This document shows, one piece after another, positions 1 to 6,605 of a stretch of 20,917 bases of DNA (positions are counted from its first letter, which is position 1; each line of letters starts with the position of its first letter). Under the pieces are notes generated by a model that made no database searches, was not told where the DNA came from, and saw nothing but the letters and a program-made list of their open reading frames with translations. This stretch comes from Fusobacterium sp. (lineage in GTDB: Bacteria; Fusobacteriota; Fusobacteriia; Fusobacteriales; Fusobacteriaceae). The position numbers and the translations under genes were made by a program. The DNA lies in assembly GCA_018457305.1 (NCBI GenBank), contig JAGYHM010000009.1:1-20917 (forward strand), read 5' to 3'.

Positions 1-364
1 ATCTGTTGGAGTAAATGCTGTAAAAGATATTGTAACTGCAAGATTAGATGCAAGAGTTAACGAAGAAGGATATTGCCATTTTAATGGAGAAAGAAATTCA
101 GGATATGATTTACCTTATTTTAAATCATTGACAGCAGAAATTAAAGTTCAAGAAAATAAAAAAGTCGTTTGGAAAAAAATTCAAACTAGAAATGAGGGCT
201 TTGATTGTCGTGGATATGCAACAGTTCCATTTTATATTTCAAATATAGCACCAGAAGATTTAGCAAAATTATCAAGAGAAGAACTTTATAAATTATCTGT
301 TGACAAAGTATTAACAGAGCAAGCTGAAGAAAAAAGAATAAATACTAAAGGAGTAGAAGTATGA
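1..364 (+). CDS. Terminase large subunit, C-terminal part (lambda gpA family), 5' end missing
   Basis: Only the last ~120 codons are present; the frame is open from base 2 and ends at TGA 362-364. The protein is the ATP-driven DNA packaging motor and nuclease that cuts concatemers and fills the prohead through the portal. The visible part matches the end of the GpA nuclease domain: an N-terminal GVNAVKDIVTARL segment, a GYDLPYFKSLTAE segment (the lambda family has Y-x-x-x-YFxQLTAE here), and RNEGFDCRGYA, equivalent to the conserved RNEALDCxVYA motif with its catalytic-site Asp. An ATG at 361 for the next gene overlaps the stop (ATGA), indicating translational coupling. The position directly before the portal gene agrees with the call. 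The ATPase domain lies outside the window. Confidence 0.88.
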   Translation, partial: SVGVNAVKDIVTARLDARVNEEGYCHFNGERNSGYDLPYFKSLTAEIKVQENKKVVWKKIQTRNEGFDCRGYATVPFYISNIAPEDLAKLSREELYKLSVDKVLTEQAEEKRINTKGVEV

Positions 365-753
365 TAGATTTAAGCACTTGTGAGGAAAAACTTCGTGAAA
401 TAGCTCAAGCAGAAGAAGATTTAATATTAAATAAAACTGCTTATATAAATGGAACAGAAGTAACAACAGAAACATTATCGGAATTAAAAGAACTTTGGGA
501 AACAAGAAAGAAGAAAATAATAAATACTCCTATTTCTGTTGATTTATGCAACCAGTATATTCAGTTTTATCTTGAAGCAGAAAAAGCTGTATTAGCAGCC
601 AAAGAGTATGTAATAGATGGTCAAGTTTTAAAGAGAGAAAATTTAAAAGATATAATAAGAGCTCGTCAAAATTGGCAAGGAAAAAGAGACCAATTACTTG
701 CTGGAGATGATGGAGGAGTAAAGTTTTATAGAGTAAGCCATACAGGAGATTAA
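361..753 (+). CDS. Small head protein with two tandem gpW/DUF6148-like modules
   Basis: A 130-residue protein between terminase and portal, the slot occupied in lambda by gpW, the head-completion protein that binds the portal vertex. The C-terminal half (about residues 60-130) has the pattern of the DUF6148 family found at this spot in many phages: a helix with LEAEKAVLAAKEYVIDG, then LKRENLKDI, then a basic tail ending in KFYRVSHTG. The N-terminal half (about 4-52) repeats the layout in divergent form: AEEDLILNKTAYINGTEV, TLSELKELWETRKKK. The gene therefore looks like an internal duplication of one ~50-residue helical module. The start ATG overlaps the terminase stop by 4 bases and has AAAGGAG upstream. 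The head-joining function is inferred from position and family resemblance. Confidence 0.65.
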   Translation: MIDLSTCEEKLREIAQAEEDLILNKTAYINGTEVTTETLSELKELWETRKKKIINTPISVDLCNQYIQFYLEAEKAVLAAKEYVIDGQVLKRENLKDIIRARQNWQGKRDQLLAGDDGGVKFYRVSHTGD

Positions 754-762
754 GGAGTAAAT

Positions 763-2298
763 ATGTTAGAAAAATTTTTTCCAGGATTTGCTACAAAACT
801 GGAGCAGAAAAAAATGGAGTATAAGATTACAAAAGCTAAATCTGAATATTTTGATAAAACATTAGAAATACTTAACTATGGACAAAGTGGAGCAAGTACA
901 AGCAAAATAGCTTTCAGAAATAGTTATGATTATATAAACTCAGTAGATGAGGATATTGGAGATAATAAAGAAATCTTGACTGCTAGATCCTTACAACTAT
1001 TTATGGGAAATACTGTTTCAAGAGCAGCAATAAATAAGATAAGAACTAATGTAGTTGGAAGAGGAATAAAAGCAAAACCTAAAATAAAAAATAAAATTTT
1101 AAAATTAGAAGAAAGTGAAGTAGAGAAAATTCAAGATGATATTCAAACCATTTGGGAACTATGGGCTGAGTCAACTGAATGTGATATTTGCAGAATGGAT
1201 AATTTATATAAATTACAAAATTTAGCAATAATAACACATTTAATTTATGGAGAATGCTTTGTTCTACTTCCATTTTCAAGAAATTCAGGAGAAATTTTTG
1301 AAACAAAAATAAAATTTATTGATGGTGCAAAATGTGAATCACAAATTACAACAGAATTTATAAAACACGGAGTTGAATTTGATAAAGATGGAGTTCCAAT
1401 TGCTTATCACTTTAATATCGGAAATGGAGTTTTTAAAAGAATACCAACTTTTTCTACAAAACTAAAAGGCAAAAGAAATTTAATTCATATTATGGACAAA
1501 GAAAGAATTGGTCAAAGGCGAGGTGTTCCTTTGTTAGCACCAGTAATAGAAACACTATCACAAATTACTAGATACACAAATGCCGAACTTACTAATGCAG
1601 TAATAAGTGCTTTATTTACAGCATTTATAATTTCAGATAAAGATACAATACAAAACTCTAAGATAGGTGGCGTTACTCTAACTGAACCAACTCCGACAAA
1701 TCCTAATACAGAAATATCTTTAGGTTCTGGGAACATAGCAGAATTACCACCAGGTAAAAAAATTGAATTTGCAAATCCAGAAAGACCAAATCAAAACTTT
1801 GGAAGATTTACTGAAACACTCTGTAAACAAATAGGAGCTGCACTTGAAATTCCTGTGGAAGTTTTATTAACATCTTTTAATTCTAGTTTTTCAGCTTCAA
1901 AAGCTGCTTTGTTAGAAGTTTGGAAGATGTATTTAACTAGAAGAGAATGGTTAATATCTTCATTCTGTCAGCCTGTTTATGAAACATTTATTGATGAATG
2001 TGTTGATAGGGGCTTATTGAATTTAAAAGGATACAAGGAAGACCCTTTAATAAGAAGAGCTTATTTAGGAGTTGAGTGGTATGGACAAACACAGGGACAA
2101 ATTGATCCAGTAAAAGAAACAAAAGCTGCAATTGCAAGAATACAATCAGGATTATCAACTCTATCAAGAGAAACCAGTGAATTAAACGGCTCAAACTGGG
2201 AAACAAATCTTGAACAAAGAAAAATTGAAGAAAAGAAACTAAAGGAAGTTAATGATATAAGAAGGGAAGGTAGAAAAAATGATAAATCAATTCTTTAA
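763..2298 (+). CDS. Portal protein (lambda gpB-type family)
   Basis: A 511-residue protein close in length to lambda gpB. The portal forms the dodecameric ring at one capsid vertex through which terminase pumps DNA and to which the tail joins. Family features visible: an N-terminal YDYINSVDEDI region, then SRAAINKIRTNVVGRG (about residues 87-102), the usual lambda-portal signature around the first ring contact; a middle section with GQRRGVPLLAPVIETL; and FNSSFSASKAALLEVWKMY near residue 375, corresponding to the conserved NYSSARAAxLExW-like motif before the clip/crown helices. The start has TTAAGGAG upstream at good spacing. The 3' end overlaps the next gene by 20 bases. It lies between terminase and protease, as in lambda. 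Confidence 0.92.
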   Translation: MLEKFFPGFATKLEQKKMEYKITKAKSEYFDKTLEILNYGQSGASTSKIAFRNSYDYINSVDEDIGDNKEILTARSLQLFMGNTVSRAAINKIRTNVVGRGIKAKPKIKNKILKLEESEVEKIQDDIQTIWELWAESTECDICRMDNLYKLQNLAIITHLIYGECFVLLPFSRNSGEIFETKIKFIDGAKCESQITTEFIKHGVEFDKDGVPIAYHFNIGNGVFKRIPTFSTKLKGKRNLIHIMDKERIGQRRGVPLLAPVIETLSQITRYTNAELTNAVISALFTAFIISDKDTIQNSKIGGVTLTEPTPTNPNTEISLGSGNIAELPPGKKIEFANPERPNQNFGRFTETLCKQIGAALEIPVEVLLTSFNSSFSASKAALLEVWKMYLTRREWLISSFCQPVYETFIDECVDRGLLNLKGYKEDPLIRRAYLGVEWYGQTQGQIDPVKETKAAIARIQSGLSTLSRETSELNGSNWETNLEQRKIEEKKLKEVNDIRREGRKNDKSIL

Positions 2299-3343
2299 TT
2301 CAGCAAAAAAACAAGGAAATAAATTATGTTTAAAAATTCTTAATCCAATAGGAAAAACAAATTGGTGGGAAGATACAACTTCTTCTAAAAATGTCATTGA
2401 ATATTTAGAAGAATTTGGAAAAGTTGATGAAATAGAAGTTTTAATAAATTCACCTGGAGGTTCAGTAGTAGAAGGTTGTGCTATTTATGAAGCATTAAAG
2501 ATGCACGAAGCAAAAGTTACAATAAAAATAATTGGAGAATGCTGCTCAATTGCTACTGTTATTGCAATGGCTGGAGATGAAATTGAAATGGGAAATACTG
2601 CCATATTTATGATTCACGATCCAATAGCATATTTAGGTGGAGATGCAAAAGTATTTAGAGACATGGCTGATTTATTAGATAAATTAAAAGAAAATATAAT
2701 AAATGCTTACACAACAAAAACAAATTTGAGTAGAGAAAAAATATCAGAAATGATGACTGGAACAAAATATATGAATGCAAATGAAGCTAAAGAATTTGGA
2801 TTTATAACAAAAATAATGAACAACAATGAAGAAATTAAAAATGTGGAAAGTAGTTTAGCAAGAATAGAAAACTACAAATATAAAGAGCCATCAAATTTTA
2901 GAAAGGGGGAAATTATGAACAGAGACGAATTAAAAAGTAAACATCCAGAGCTGTTCCAACAAATATTAAATGAGGGAGGTGCAATAGAGAGAGAAAGAAT
3001 ACAAAATTTAGAAAAATTAGAAGAAGCAAGTGCTAGTATTCCAGAAAATTTAGCTTTAATAAAAAAAGCCAAATTTGAGGATATTAAAAATAAATCAGAT
3101 ATAATTGAAGAATTATATTTAAATCAAACAAAAGCAAAAAATATAACTTTAGAAGCACAGGCTGGAGCTATTAAAAAACAAGAAACAGAAATACCTGGAA
3201 TAAACTTTTCTGCAATAAAAACAGCAGTAAATGAAGAACTAGGATTACCACCAGGAAATTCAGAAACTGATACTAAAGATACAACAATAAATCTAAATTT
3301 AGATGATATAGCAAATTTAAGTGAAAATAATAAGGAGGTTTAA
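2279..3343 (+). CDS. Prohead protease, ClpP/S14 fold, with C-terminal scaffold domain
   Basis: A 354-residue protein; it would cleave scaffold and possibly portal during prohead maturation. The N-terminal ~180 residues have the ClpP-like fold: INSPGGSVVEG (57-67), GECCSIAT with nucleophile Ser90 where phage ClpP-like enzymes have GxAAS, and MIHDP with His113. The third catalytic residue is unclear: in phage relatives a Glu or Asp precedes T-W-M before the AxEA helix, whereas here that place is Thr162 (TGTKYMNANEA). Residues 213-354 form a charged, helical tail that fits a scaffold (see the nested gene). The start at 2279 lies inside the portal gene, preceded by GAAGGGAAGG. Lambda gene C shares the protease-plus-scaffold layout, although lambda C is an S49-type enzyme. 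Confidence 0.85.
   Translation: MINQFFNSAKKQGNKLCLKILNPIGKTNWWEDTTSSKNVIEYLEEFGKVDEIEVLINSPGGSVVEGCAIYEALKMHEAKVTIKIIGECCSIATVIAMAGDEIEMGNTAIFMIHDPIAYLGGDAKVFRDMADLLDKLKENIINAYTTKTNLSREKISEMMTGTKYMNANEAKEFGFITKIMNNNEEIKNVESSLARIENYKYKEPSNFRKGEIMNRDELKSKHPELFQQILNEGGAIERERIQNLEKLEEASASIPENLALIKKAKFEDIKNKSDIIEELYLNQTKAKNITLEAQAGAIKKQETEIPGINFSAIKTAVNEELGLPPGNSETDTKDTTINLNLDDIANLSENNKEV
2915..3343 (+). CDS. Nested in-frame scaffold protein (Nu3-like internal start)
   Basis: In-frame ATG (Met213 of the protease) preceded by GAAAGGGGG with 5 bases of spacing, one of the strongest ribosome binding sites of the window and placed inside coding sequence. Initiation here would give a 142-residue protein starting MNRDELKSKHPELF, rich in charged residues and predicted helical, with no ClpP residues. 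This mirrors lambda, where scaffold Nu3 is read from an internal start in protease gene C in the same frame. Scaffold is needed in excess over protease, which a separate start provides. What is seen is the site, the frame and the domain boundary; separate synthesis is inferred. Confidence 0.65.
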   Translation: MNRDELKSKHPELFQQILNEGGAIERERIQNLEKLEEASASIPENLALIKKAKFEDIKNKSDIIEELYLNQTKAKNITLEAQAGAIKKQETEIPGINFSAIKTAVNEELGLPPGNSETDTKDTTINLNLDDIANLSENNKEV

Positions 3344-3346
3344 TAT

Positions 3347-3664
3347 ATGACTGAAATAAAATCAAATAATTTAAAACATAGTTTAGAAATTCCTTTCTTA
3401 GTAGAGAAAATCAAATTAGAAGAAGGAGAATATAAAAGAGGCGAAGTAGTTGAGTACGACTATTCAACTAAAATTGGGAAAAAAATTACAGCAGCAGAAA
3501 AAATATATGGAATAGTTCCTGAAGCAGTTAAAGTAGAAGGAGAAAAAGAAATTTCTGTATATATATCAGGAATATTTAATAAAAAAGAAATAGTAGCAGC
3601 AACAATATCAGATAAAGACTCTTTAAAAGAGCCTGCAAGAGCATTAAATATATATTTTAGATAA
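3347..3664 (+). CDS. Head decoration protein (lambda gpD-like)
   Basis: A 105-residue protein (lambda gpD is about 110). Decoration trimers sit on the outside of the expanded capsid and clamp it against internal DNA pressure. The pattern is that of the gpD family: a variable N-terminus, then KLEEGEYKRGEVVEYD, i.e. the filling-gene G-x-x-K-R-G-x-V segment, then a beta-rich stretch with YGIVPEAV and a closing VYISGIFNKKEIV ahead of the LKEPARALNIYF end. It lies between protease/scaffold and the major capsid gene, exactly where lambda D lies. The start follows AAGGAGG with 8 bases of spacing, consistent with high expression. It is 3 bases from the upstream stop. Confidence 0.8.
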   Translation: MTEIKSNNLKHSLEIPFLVEKIKLEEGEYKRGEVVEYDYSTKIGKKITAAEKIYGIVPEAVKVEGEKEISVYISGIFNKKEIVAATISDKDSLKEPARALNIYFR

Positions 3665-3678
3665 ATAAGGAGGAATAA

Positions 3679-4704
3679 ATGGATAAAGTATTTGGAATCA
3701 CAGCATTAACAACAGTGGTAGAAAGAATTAAAAATCCAAAATCTGCTTTATGGGATATTTTAATTGGAAGTGAAAAAGCAGAAAGAACACAAAATTTTGA
3801 AGTACATACAAGAGATGAAGGGAGATTAAGAGCTCCTTTAGTTGGTAAAAGAGAAGGAAGTATCTTTATTGAAAAAGGTGCTTTTAAAACGGCAGTATAC
3901 ACTCCACCAATGATAAAATTACACACTATCAATTTGGCAGAAGATATGTTAACTCAAAAATTTGGACAAACTCAATATGGAGATGCTCAAGCTGCTTGGA
4001 AAAATCAATTAGCAGACGATATAACTAAATTAAAGAACATAGCCTTTAGAACAAAAACTTGGATGTTAACACAACTTTTCAAAACTGGAATATGTCCTAC
4101 TGCTGATGGAGCAGAAGGGGTTAAATTCGGAGAGTTTTCAAAAATAGTATTGTCTGGAACAAGTTGCTTTGACTCAGAAGAGTCAGATCCTATAGCTTGG
4201 CTAAAAGAAAAACAAGAAGAGGTGCAACAAAAAACTGGAATTATACTGGACACAGTTATCACAACACCAAAAGTTGCAGGAGCTCTTCACAAGCACCCAA
4301 TTGTTAAAGAATATTTAAAACAAAATAATGCAAATATGTATTTAATAAATGATAAAACTACAGAAAAATCAAACGGAGAAAAATTAGAAGCATACTTACC
4401 TACACTAGGAATTAAAATCTATTCATTTGTGGACTGGGCAAAAGATATAAGTTCAGATAAAGAAGAAGCAGTATTAGAAGAAAAACATTTATTATTTGCA
4501 AAAAGAGGTGGATTTAAAGCCCAATACGGAGCTATGCCATTAAGAGCAAAGCAAGGAGAAAGAGCAAAATTATTTATCAATAAAGAAGTAGTAAGAACTT
4601 GGTATCCTGAAGCTTCTGAAGATGAGCAATTACAATATTTCTCTGCTCCACTGATTAGCCCGTTAGATGCACAAGGGTGGGTATATGCCCAAGTAATAGC
4701 TTAG
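3679..4704 (+). CDS. Major capsid protein (lambda gpE family, HK97 fold)
   Basis: 341 residues, the same length class as lambda gpE. It forms the hexamers and pentamers of the icosahedral shell. Features: an N-terminal VERIKNPKSALWDILIG segment; RAPLVGKREGSIFIEKGAFKTAVYTPPMIKL, which resembles the E-loop/P-domain start with the 'tpP.ik' motif; the AEDMLTQKFGQTQY helix region; VVTTPKVAGAL-type sequence (here VITTPKVAGAL); and a C-terminal RTWYPEASEDEQLQYFSAPL, which is typical of the family. The start has AAGGAGG upstream. The neighbours, decoration protein before and small FI/FII-like genes after, match lambda. A short hairpin-forming stretch lies at 4168-4187 inside the gene. Confidence 0.93.
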   Translation: MDKVFGITALTTVVERIKNPKSALWDILIGSEKAERTQNFEVHTRDEGRLRAPLVGKREGSIFIEKGAFKTAVYTPPMIKLHTINLAEDMLTQKFGQTQYGDAQAAWKNQLADDITKLKNIAFRTKTWMLTQLFKTGICPTADGAEGVKFGEFSKIVLSGTSCFDSEESDPIAWLKEKQEEVQQKTGIILDTVITTPKVAGALHKHPIVKEYLKQNNANMYLINDKTTEKSNGEKLEAYLPTLGIKIYSFVDWAKDISSDKEEAVLEEKHLLFAKRGGFKAQYGAMPLRAKQGERAKLFINKEVVRTWYPEASEDEQLQYFSAPLISPLDAQGWVYAQVIA

Positions 4705-4715
4705 GAGGTAGAATT

Positions 4716-4949
4716 ATGGCAAAAGTTAAAGTAAAAAAAGATTATACTGTAACTCACAATGGAGTGAGTTACAGTGAAGATACAGAATTTGAATTATTGA
4801 AAGCAGAAGCAGAAAGATTAGTAGCCTCAGGAGCAGTTGAATTTATTGAAGAAGAAGATACTGCTTTAGAAACTACCGAAACTGATGTTCTTTCAACAGA
4901 AGAAAAAACTACTCCAAAAGCTAAAAAGAATAAAAAAGAAGGTAAGTAA
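4716..4949 (+). CDS. Small acidic/lysine-tailed protein in the lambda FI position
   Basis: A 77-residue protein. The chosen start is ATG 4716, because TAGGAGGT sits 6 bases before it; a longer frame opens upstream but lies in the capsid gene and has no ribosome binding site. The first ~48 residues form a compact beta-rich module (KVKKDYTVTHNGVSYSEDTE, then LLKAEAERLVASGAVEFIEE), a layout seen in short proteins next to head-tail genes of other phages, with 'no more than residue X' style loops. The tail is an acidic linker followed by KAKKNKKEGK. By position it corresponds to lambda FI, a DNA-packaging helper, but no sequence match is claimed. A perfect hairpin occupies codons 11-20 (see 4746-4775). 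Confidence 0.6.
   Translation: MAKVKVKKDYTVTHNGVSYSEDTEFELLKAEAERLVASGAVEFIEEEDTALETTETDVLSTEEKTTPKAKKNKKEGK
4746..4775 (+). repeat. Perfect 12-bp hairpin just after the major capsid gene
   Basis: ACTGTAACTCAC (4746-4757) and GTGAGTTACAGT (4764-4775) are exact reverse complements around a 6-base loop (AATGGA); a T-G pair can extend it. It begins 30 bases into the small FI-position gene and 42 bases after the capsid stop. Because the DNA is coding, the encoded stretch YTVTHNGVSYS is itself nearly mirrored. No T-run follows. It is the strongest local stem found by eye in the window and could be a processing, stability or attenuation element between the abundant capsid message and the lower-level genes after it. 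Confidence 0.8.
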
Positions 4950-5270
4950 ATGAAACCAAACTTTCAAAAAGATATAGATAATGTATTTTTTAAAGAAATG
5001 TCAGAAAGAATAAATTTTTCAGGAATACTTCTAAATGCAGTGATTACAAAAAATAATTTTGCTGGAAAATTAGGCGGAAAAAAGAATTATGAACATGATG
5101 AAGATATTTTAGATAGAGAACACAAAAGAGTTTCAATAAAAACTAAAGATATTCCTATAGCTGTAGAGGTTGGAGATGAAATAGAAATAAATCATAAAGA
5201 ATACACTGTTAAAGGAATTTCTCAAAATAAGGGAATAACAACCTTATCTATAATAGACTACGGAGCATAA
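4950..5270 (+). CDS. Head-tail joining protein (lambda FII-like)
   Basis: A 106-residue protein that begins on the base after the preceding stop, so it is probably translationally coupled; GAAGGTAAG lies upstream. It has the lambda gpFII layout: an N-terminal DIDNVFFKEMSERINFSG helix (gpFII-type proteins start with a similar short helix and a 'vFf..(ge)A.y' stretch), a disordered loop around residues 36-58, then a beta-barrel with VEVGDEIEINHKEYTVKGI and a final LSIIDYG strand. The G-D-x-I-x-x-x-x-x-x-Y-x-V pattern is the strongest support. The FII product forms the collar to which the tail docks. Confidence 0.65.
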   Translation: MKPNFQKDIDNVFFKEMSERINFSGILLNAVITKNNFAGKLGGKKNYEHDEDILDREHKRVSIKTKDIPIAVEVGDEIEINHKEYTVKGISQNKGITTLSIIDYGA

Positions 5271-5273
5271 AAA

Positions 5274-5807
5274 ATGGAATTTGAAATAGATAACGATGAT
5301 TTAAAAAGAATTGAAAAAATGTCTCAAGAATTACCAAAAGAACTTGATTATATAGTAAGAAATGCTTTAAAAAAATCAATAACTTTTGCTAGAAAAAAAG
5401 ATGTTGAAACAATTAAAGCAGTTTATTCTATAAATCCTAAAGATATCAAATTAAGAACTAGCAGCAACTCTAAAGAAGCTATTTTAAAAGCCAGTAGAAA
5501 AAGAATTGGTGTTTCAAAATTTGCTATTTCACAAAGAAAACCTAGTAAAAATATAGATTTTATGAAATCAGCAATAAAAAAATCCAGTGTTAAGAGATGG
5601 TCAACTATGTTTTGGGCTAACTATAAGTCTGGTACTCCAACTCTTATGATAAGAAATGGAAAAGAAAGATATAAGATAAGTAGAGCTAAAACATTGAGTT
5701 TAAAATCAATGGGAATAAAATTAGACACCAATTTAGTTGAAAGAGAAATAGCAGATGAAATTTTTACTAAAGAATTAAAGAAAGGACTAAAAGAATATGG
5801 ATACTAA
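5274..5807 (+). CDS. Minor tail protein Z-like (GPZ family)
   Basis: A 177-residue basic protein (lambda gpZ is 192). As in lambda Z, an N-terminal helix with LKKSITFARKKDVETIKAVY is followed by NPKDIKLR (equivalent to the 'v.....r' conserved region that follows the first helix in gpZ), a basic beta region, and a GKERYKISRAKTLSLKSM segment matching the 'gr.RyPI.....pSv..m' segment of the family. It probably acts at the head-tail interface or tail-tube end. The start has GGAG 8 bases upstream and lies 3 bases after the previous stop. It overlaps the following gene by 11 bases. Finding a lambda-tail gene in a phage with a P2-type tail suggests that the lambda-derived block extends to here. Confidence 0.65.
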   Translation: MEFEIDNDDLKRIEKMSQELPKELDYIVRNALKKSITFARKKDVETIKAVYSINPKDIKLRTSSNSKEAILKASRKRIGVSKFAISQRKPSKNIDFMKSAIKKSSVKRWSTMFWANYKSGTPTLMIRNGKERYKISRAKTLSLKSMGIKLDTNLVEREIADEIFTKELKKGLKEYGY

Positions 5808-6285
5808 AACTGAATATTCAAAAAAGTTTTTAAATGCCCTAACATTAGAAACTAGAAAAATTATTGATGAAAAAATTCCAATTAAAAAAGTATTTACTGA
5901 TCAACAAAAATATGAAAACAGACTAAAAGCTAAAAAAAATGGCAAAGAACTTGATGATGAATATCCATTTGTACTTATACGACCTCATATAATTAAACAA
6001 AGTTTTAAAAATGGAGTGGCTAAAAAAGTACAACAATATTTATTTAGAGTAGGAATTATAAATAACATAACTCCAGAAGAGGGATATTTTGAAGTTGCAA
6101 AATATGGAGATAAAATAATAAGACATTACACAAATAAACCACTTGCTACAATGTCAACAGATGGTTATTCATATCATGTAAATTTGGGAGAAGAAATAAT
6201 TGCTTACTTAAATGAAGAACTTACAGCAGATGAATATTGGACTTATGATGTAATTATAAGTTTTGATATTCCTGCTGATAAATAA
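5797..6285 (+). CDS. Putative tail terminator / tail completion protein
   Basis: A 162-residue protein. It occupies the place of the tail terminator, the ring that caps the finished tail tube and binds the head: after FII/Z-like genes and before the sheath. It has an N-terminal amphipathic helix (TEYSKKFLNALTLETRKII), a charged loop, then alternating strands with DDEYPFVLIRPH (the 'yPFiliRp' strand common in such terminators), YLFRVGIIN and a final YDVIISFDIP strand. The start has AAAGGAC upstream and overlaps the previous gene. No catalytic motif is visible. The assignment is mainly by position and fold pattern; another small connector protein is possible. Confidence 0.5.
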   Translation: MDTKTEYSKKFLNALTLETRKIIDEKIPIKKVFTDQQKYENRLKAKKNGKELDDEYPFVLIRPHIIKQSFKNGVAKKVQQYLFRVGIINNITPEEGYFEVAKYGDKIIRHYTNKPLATMSTDGYSYHVNLGEEIIAYLNEELTADEYWTYDVIISFDIPADK

Positions 6286-6314
6286 AATAATAGAAAAAGA
6301 AGGAGGAACAATAA

Positions 6315-6605
6315 ATGGCAAAAAAGGGTAATAATACAGAAGTAGAACCTATAGAAACAGCAACACCTAAAGCTTTATCTACTTCAAATACTGGAAATAA
6401 AACAGAAGAAATAAAAGAAACTAAGACTGATGATAAATTATATATTTATATAGGTCCAGGAATAGATAAAAGAGGTTATGTAATTTTTAAAAATGCCTTT
6501 ATCAATCAATCTACTTATGACAAGATGAATAAAATAGAAGATTTTAAAGAGGATATGAAAGATTTTAAAGATTTTGATGAGTATGTAGCAAAAGGAGGTA
6601 AATAA
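6315..6605 (+). CDS. Unrecognised small protein before the tail sheath
   Basis: A 96-residue protein, not recognised. The first ~38 residues are a low-complexity Thr/Glu/Lys stretch. Then comes a beta-like core LYIYIGPGIDKRGYVIFKNAF, followed by a helix ending in a charged repeat, EDFKEDMKDFKDFDEY. The layout resembles the small 'initiator-like' proteins that precede the sheath in some contractile prophages, but no function can be assigned. GAAGGAGGA precedes the start, so it should be well expressed. The stop overlaps the sheath start by one base (TAATG), meaning the two are coupled. The adjacent 29-base gap before it holds only the binding site. Confidence 0.55.
   Translation: MAKKGNNTEVEPIETATPKALSTSNTGNKTEEIKETKTDDKLYIYIGPGIDKRGYVIFKNAFINQSTYDKMNKIEDFKEDMKDFKDFDEYVAKGGK

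Noticed and set aside
3657..3932. Antisense open frame of 91 codons inside the capsid gene
   Set aside because: Shadow of the sense gene in A/T-rich DNA: no binding site, no family features, and it runs against a well-identified gene. The same applies to the other reverse-strand frames, including 7998-8306 and 17765-18079.
4168..4187. Hairpin TTTGACTC/GAGTCAGA in the capsid gene as a regulatory site
   Set aside because: Eight pairs with one wobble in mid-gene; it fits acidic-serine codons (DSEESD) and no role is suggested by its place.
4677..4715. Longer N-terminus for the FI-position gene
   Set aside because: It would start within the capsid gene with no binding site, whereas TAGGAGGT serves ATG 4716.
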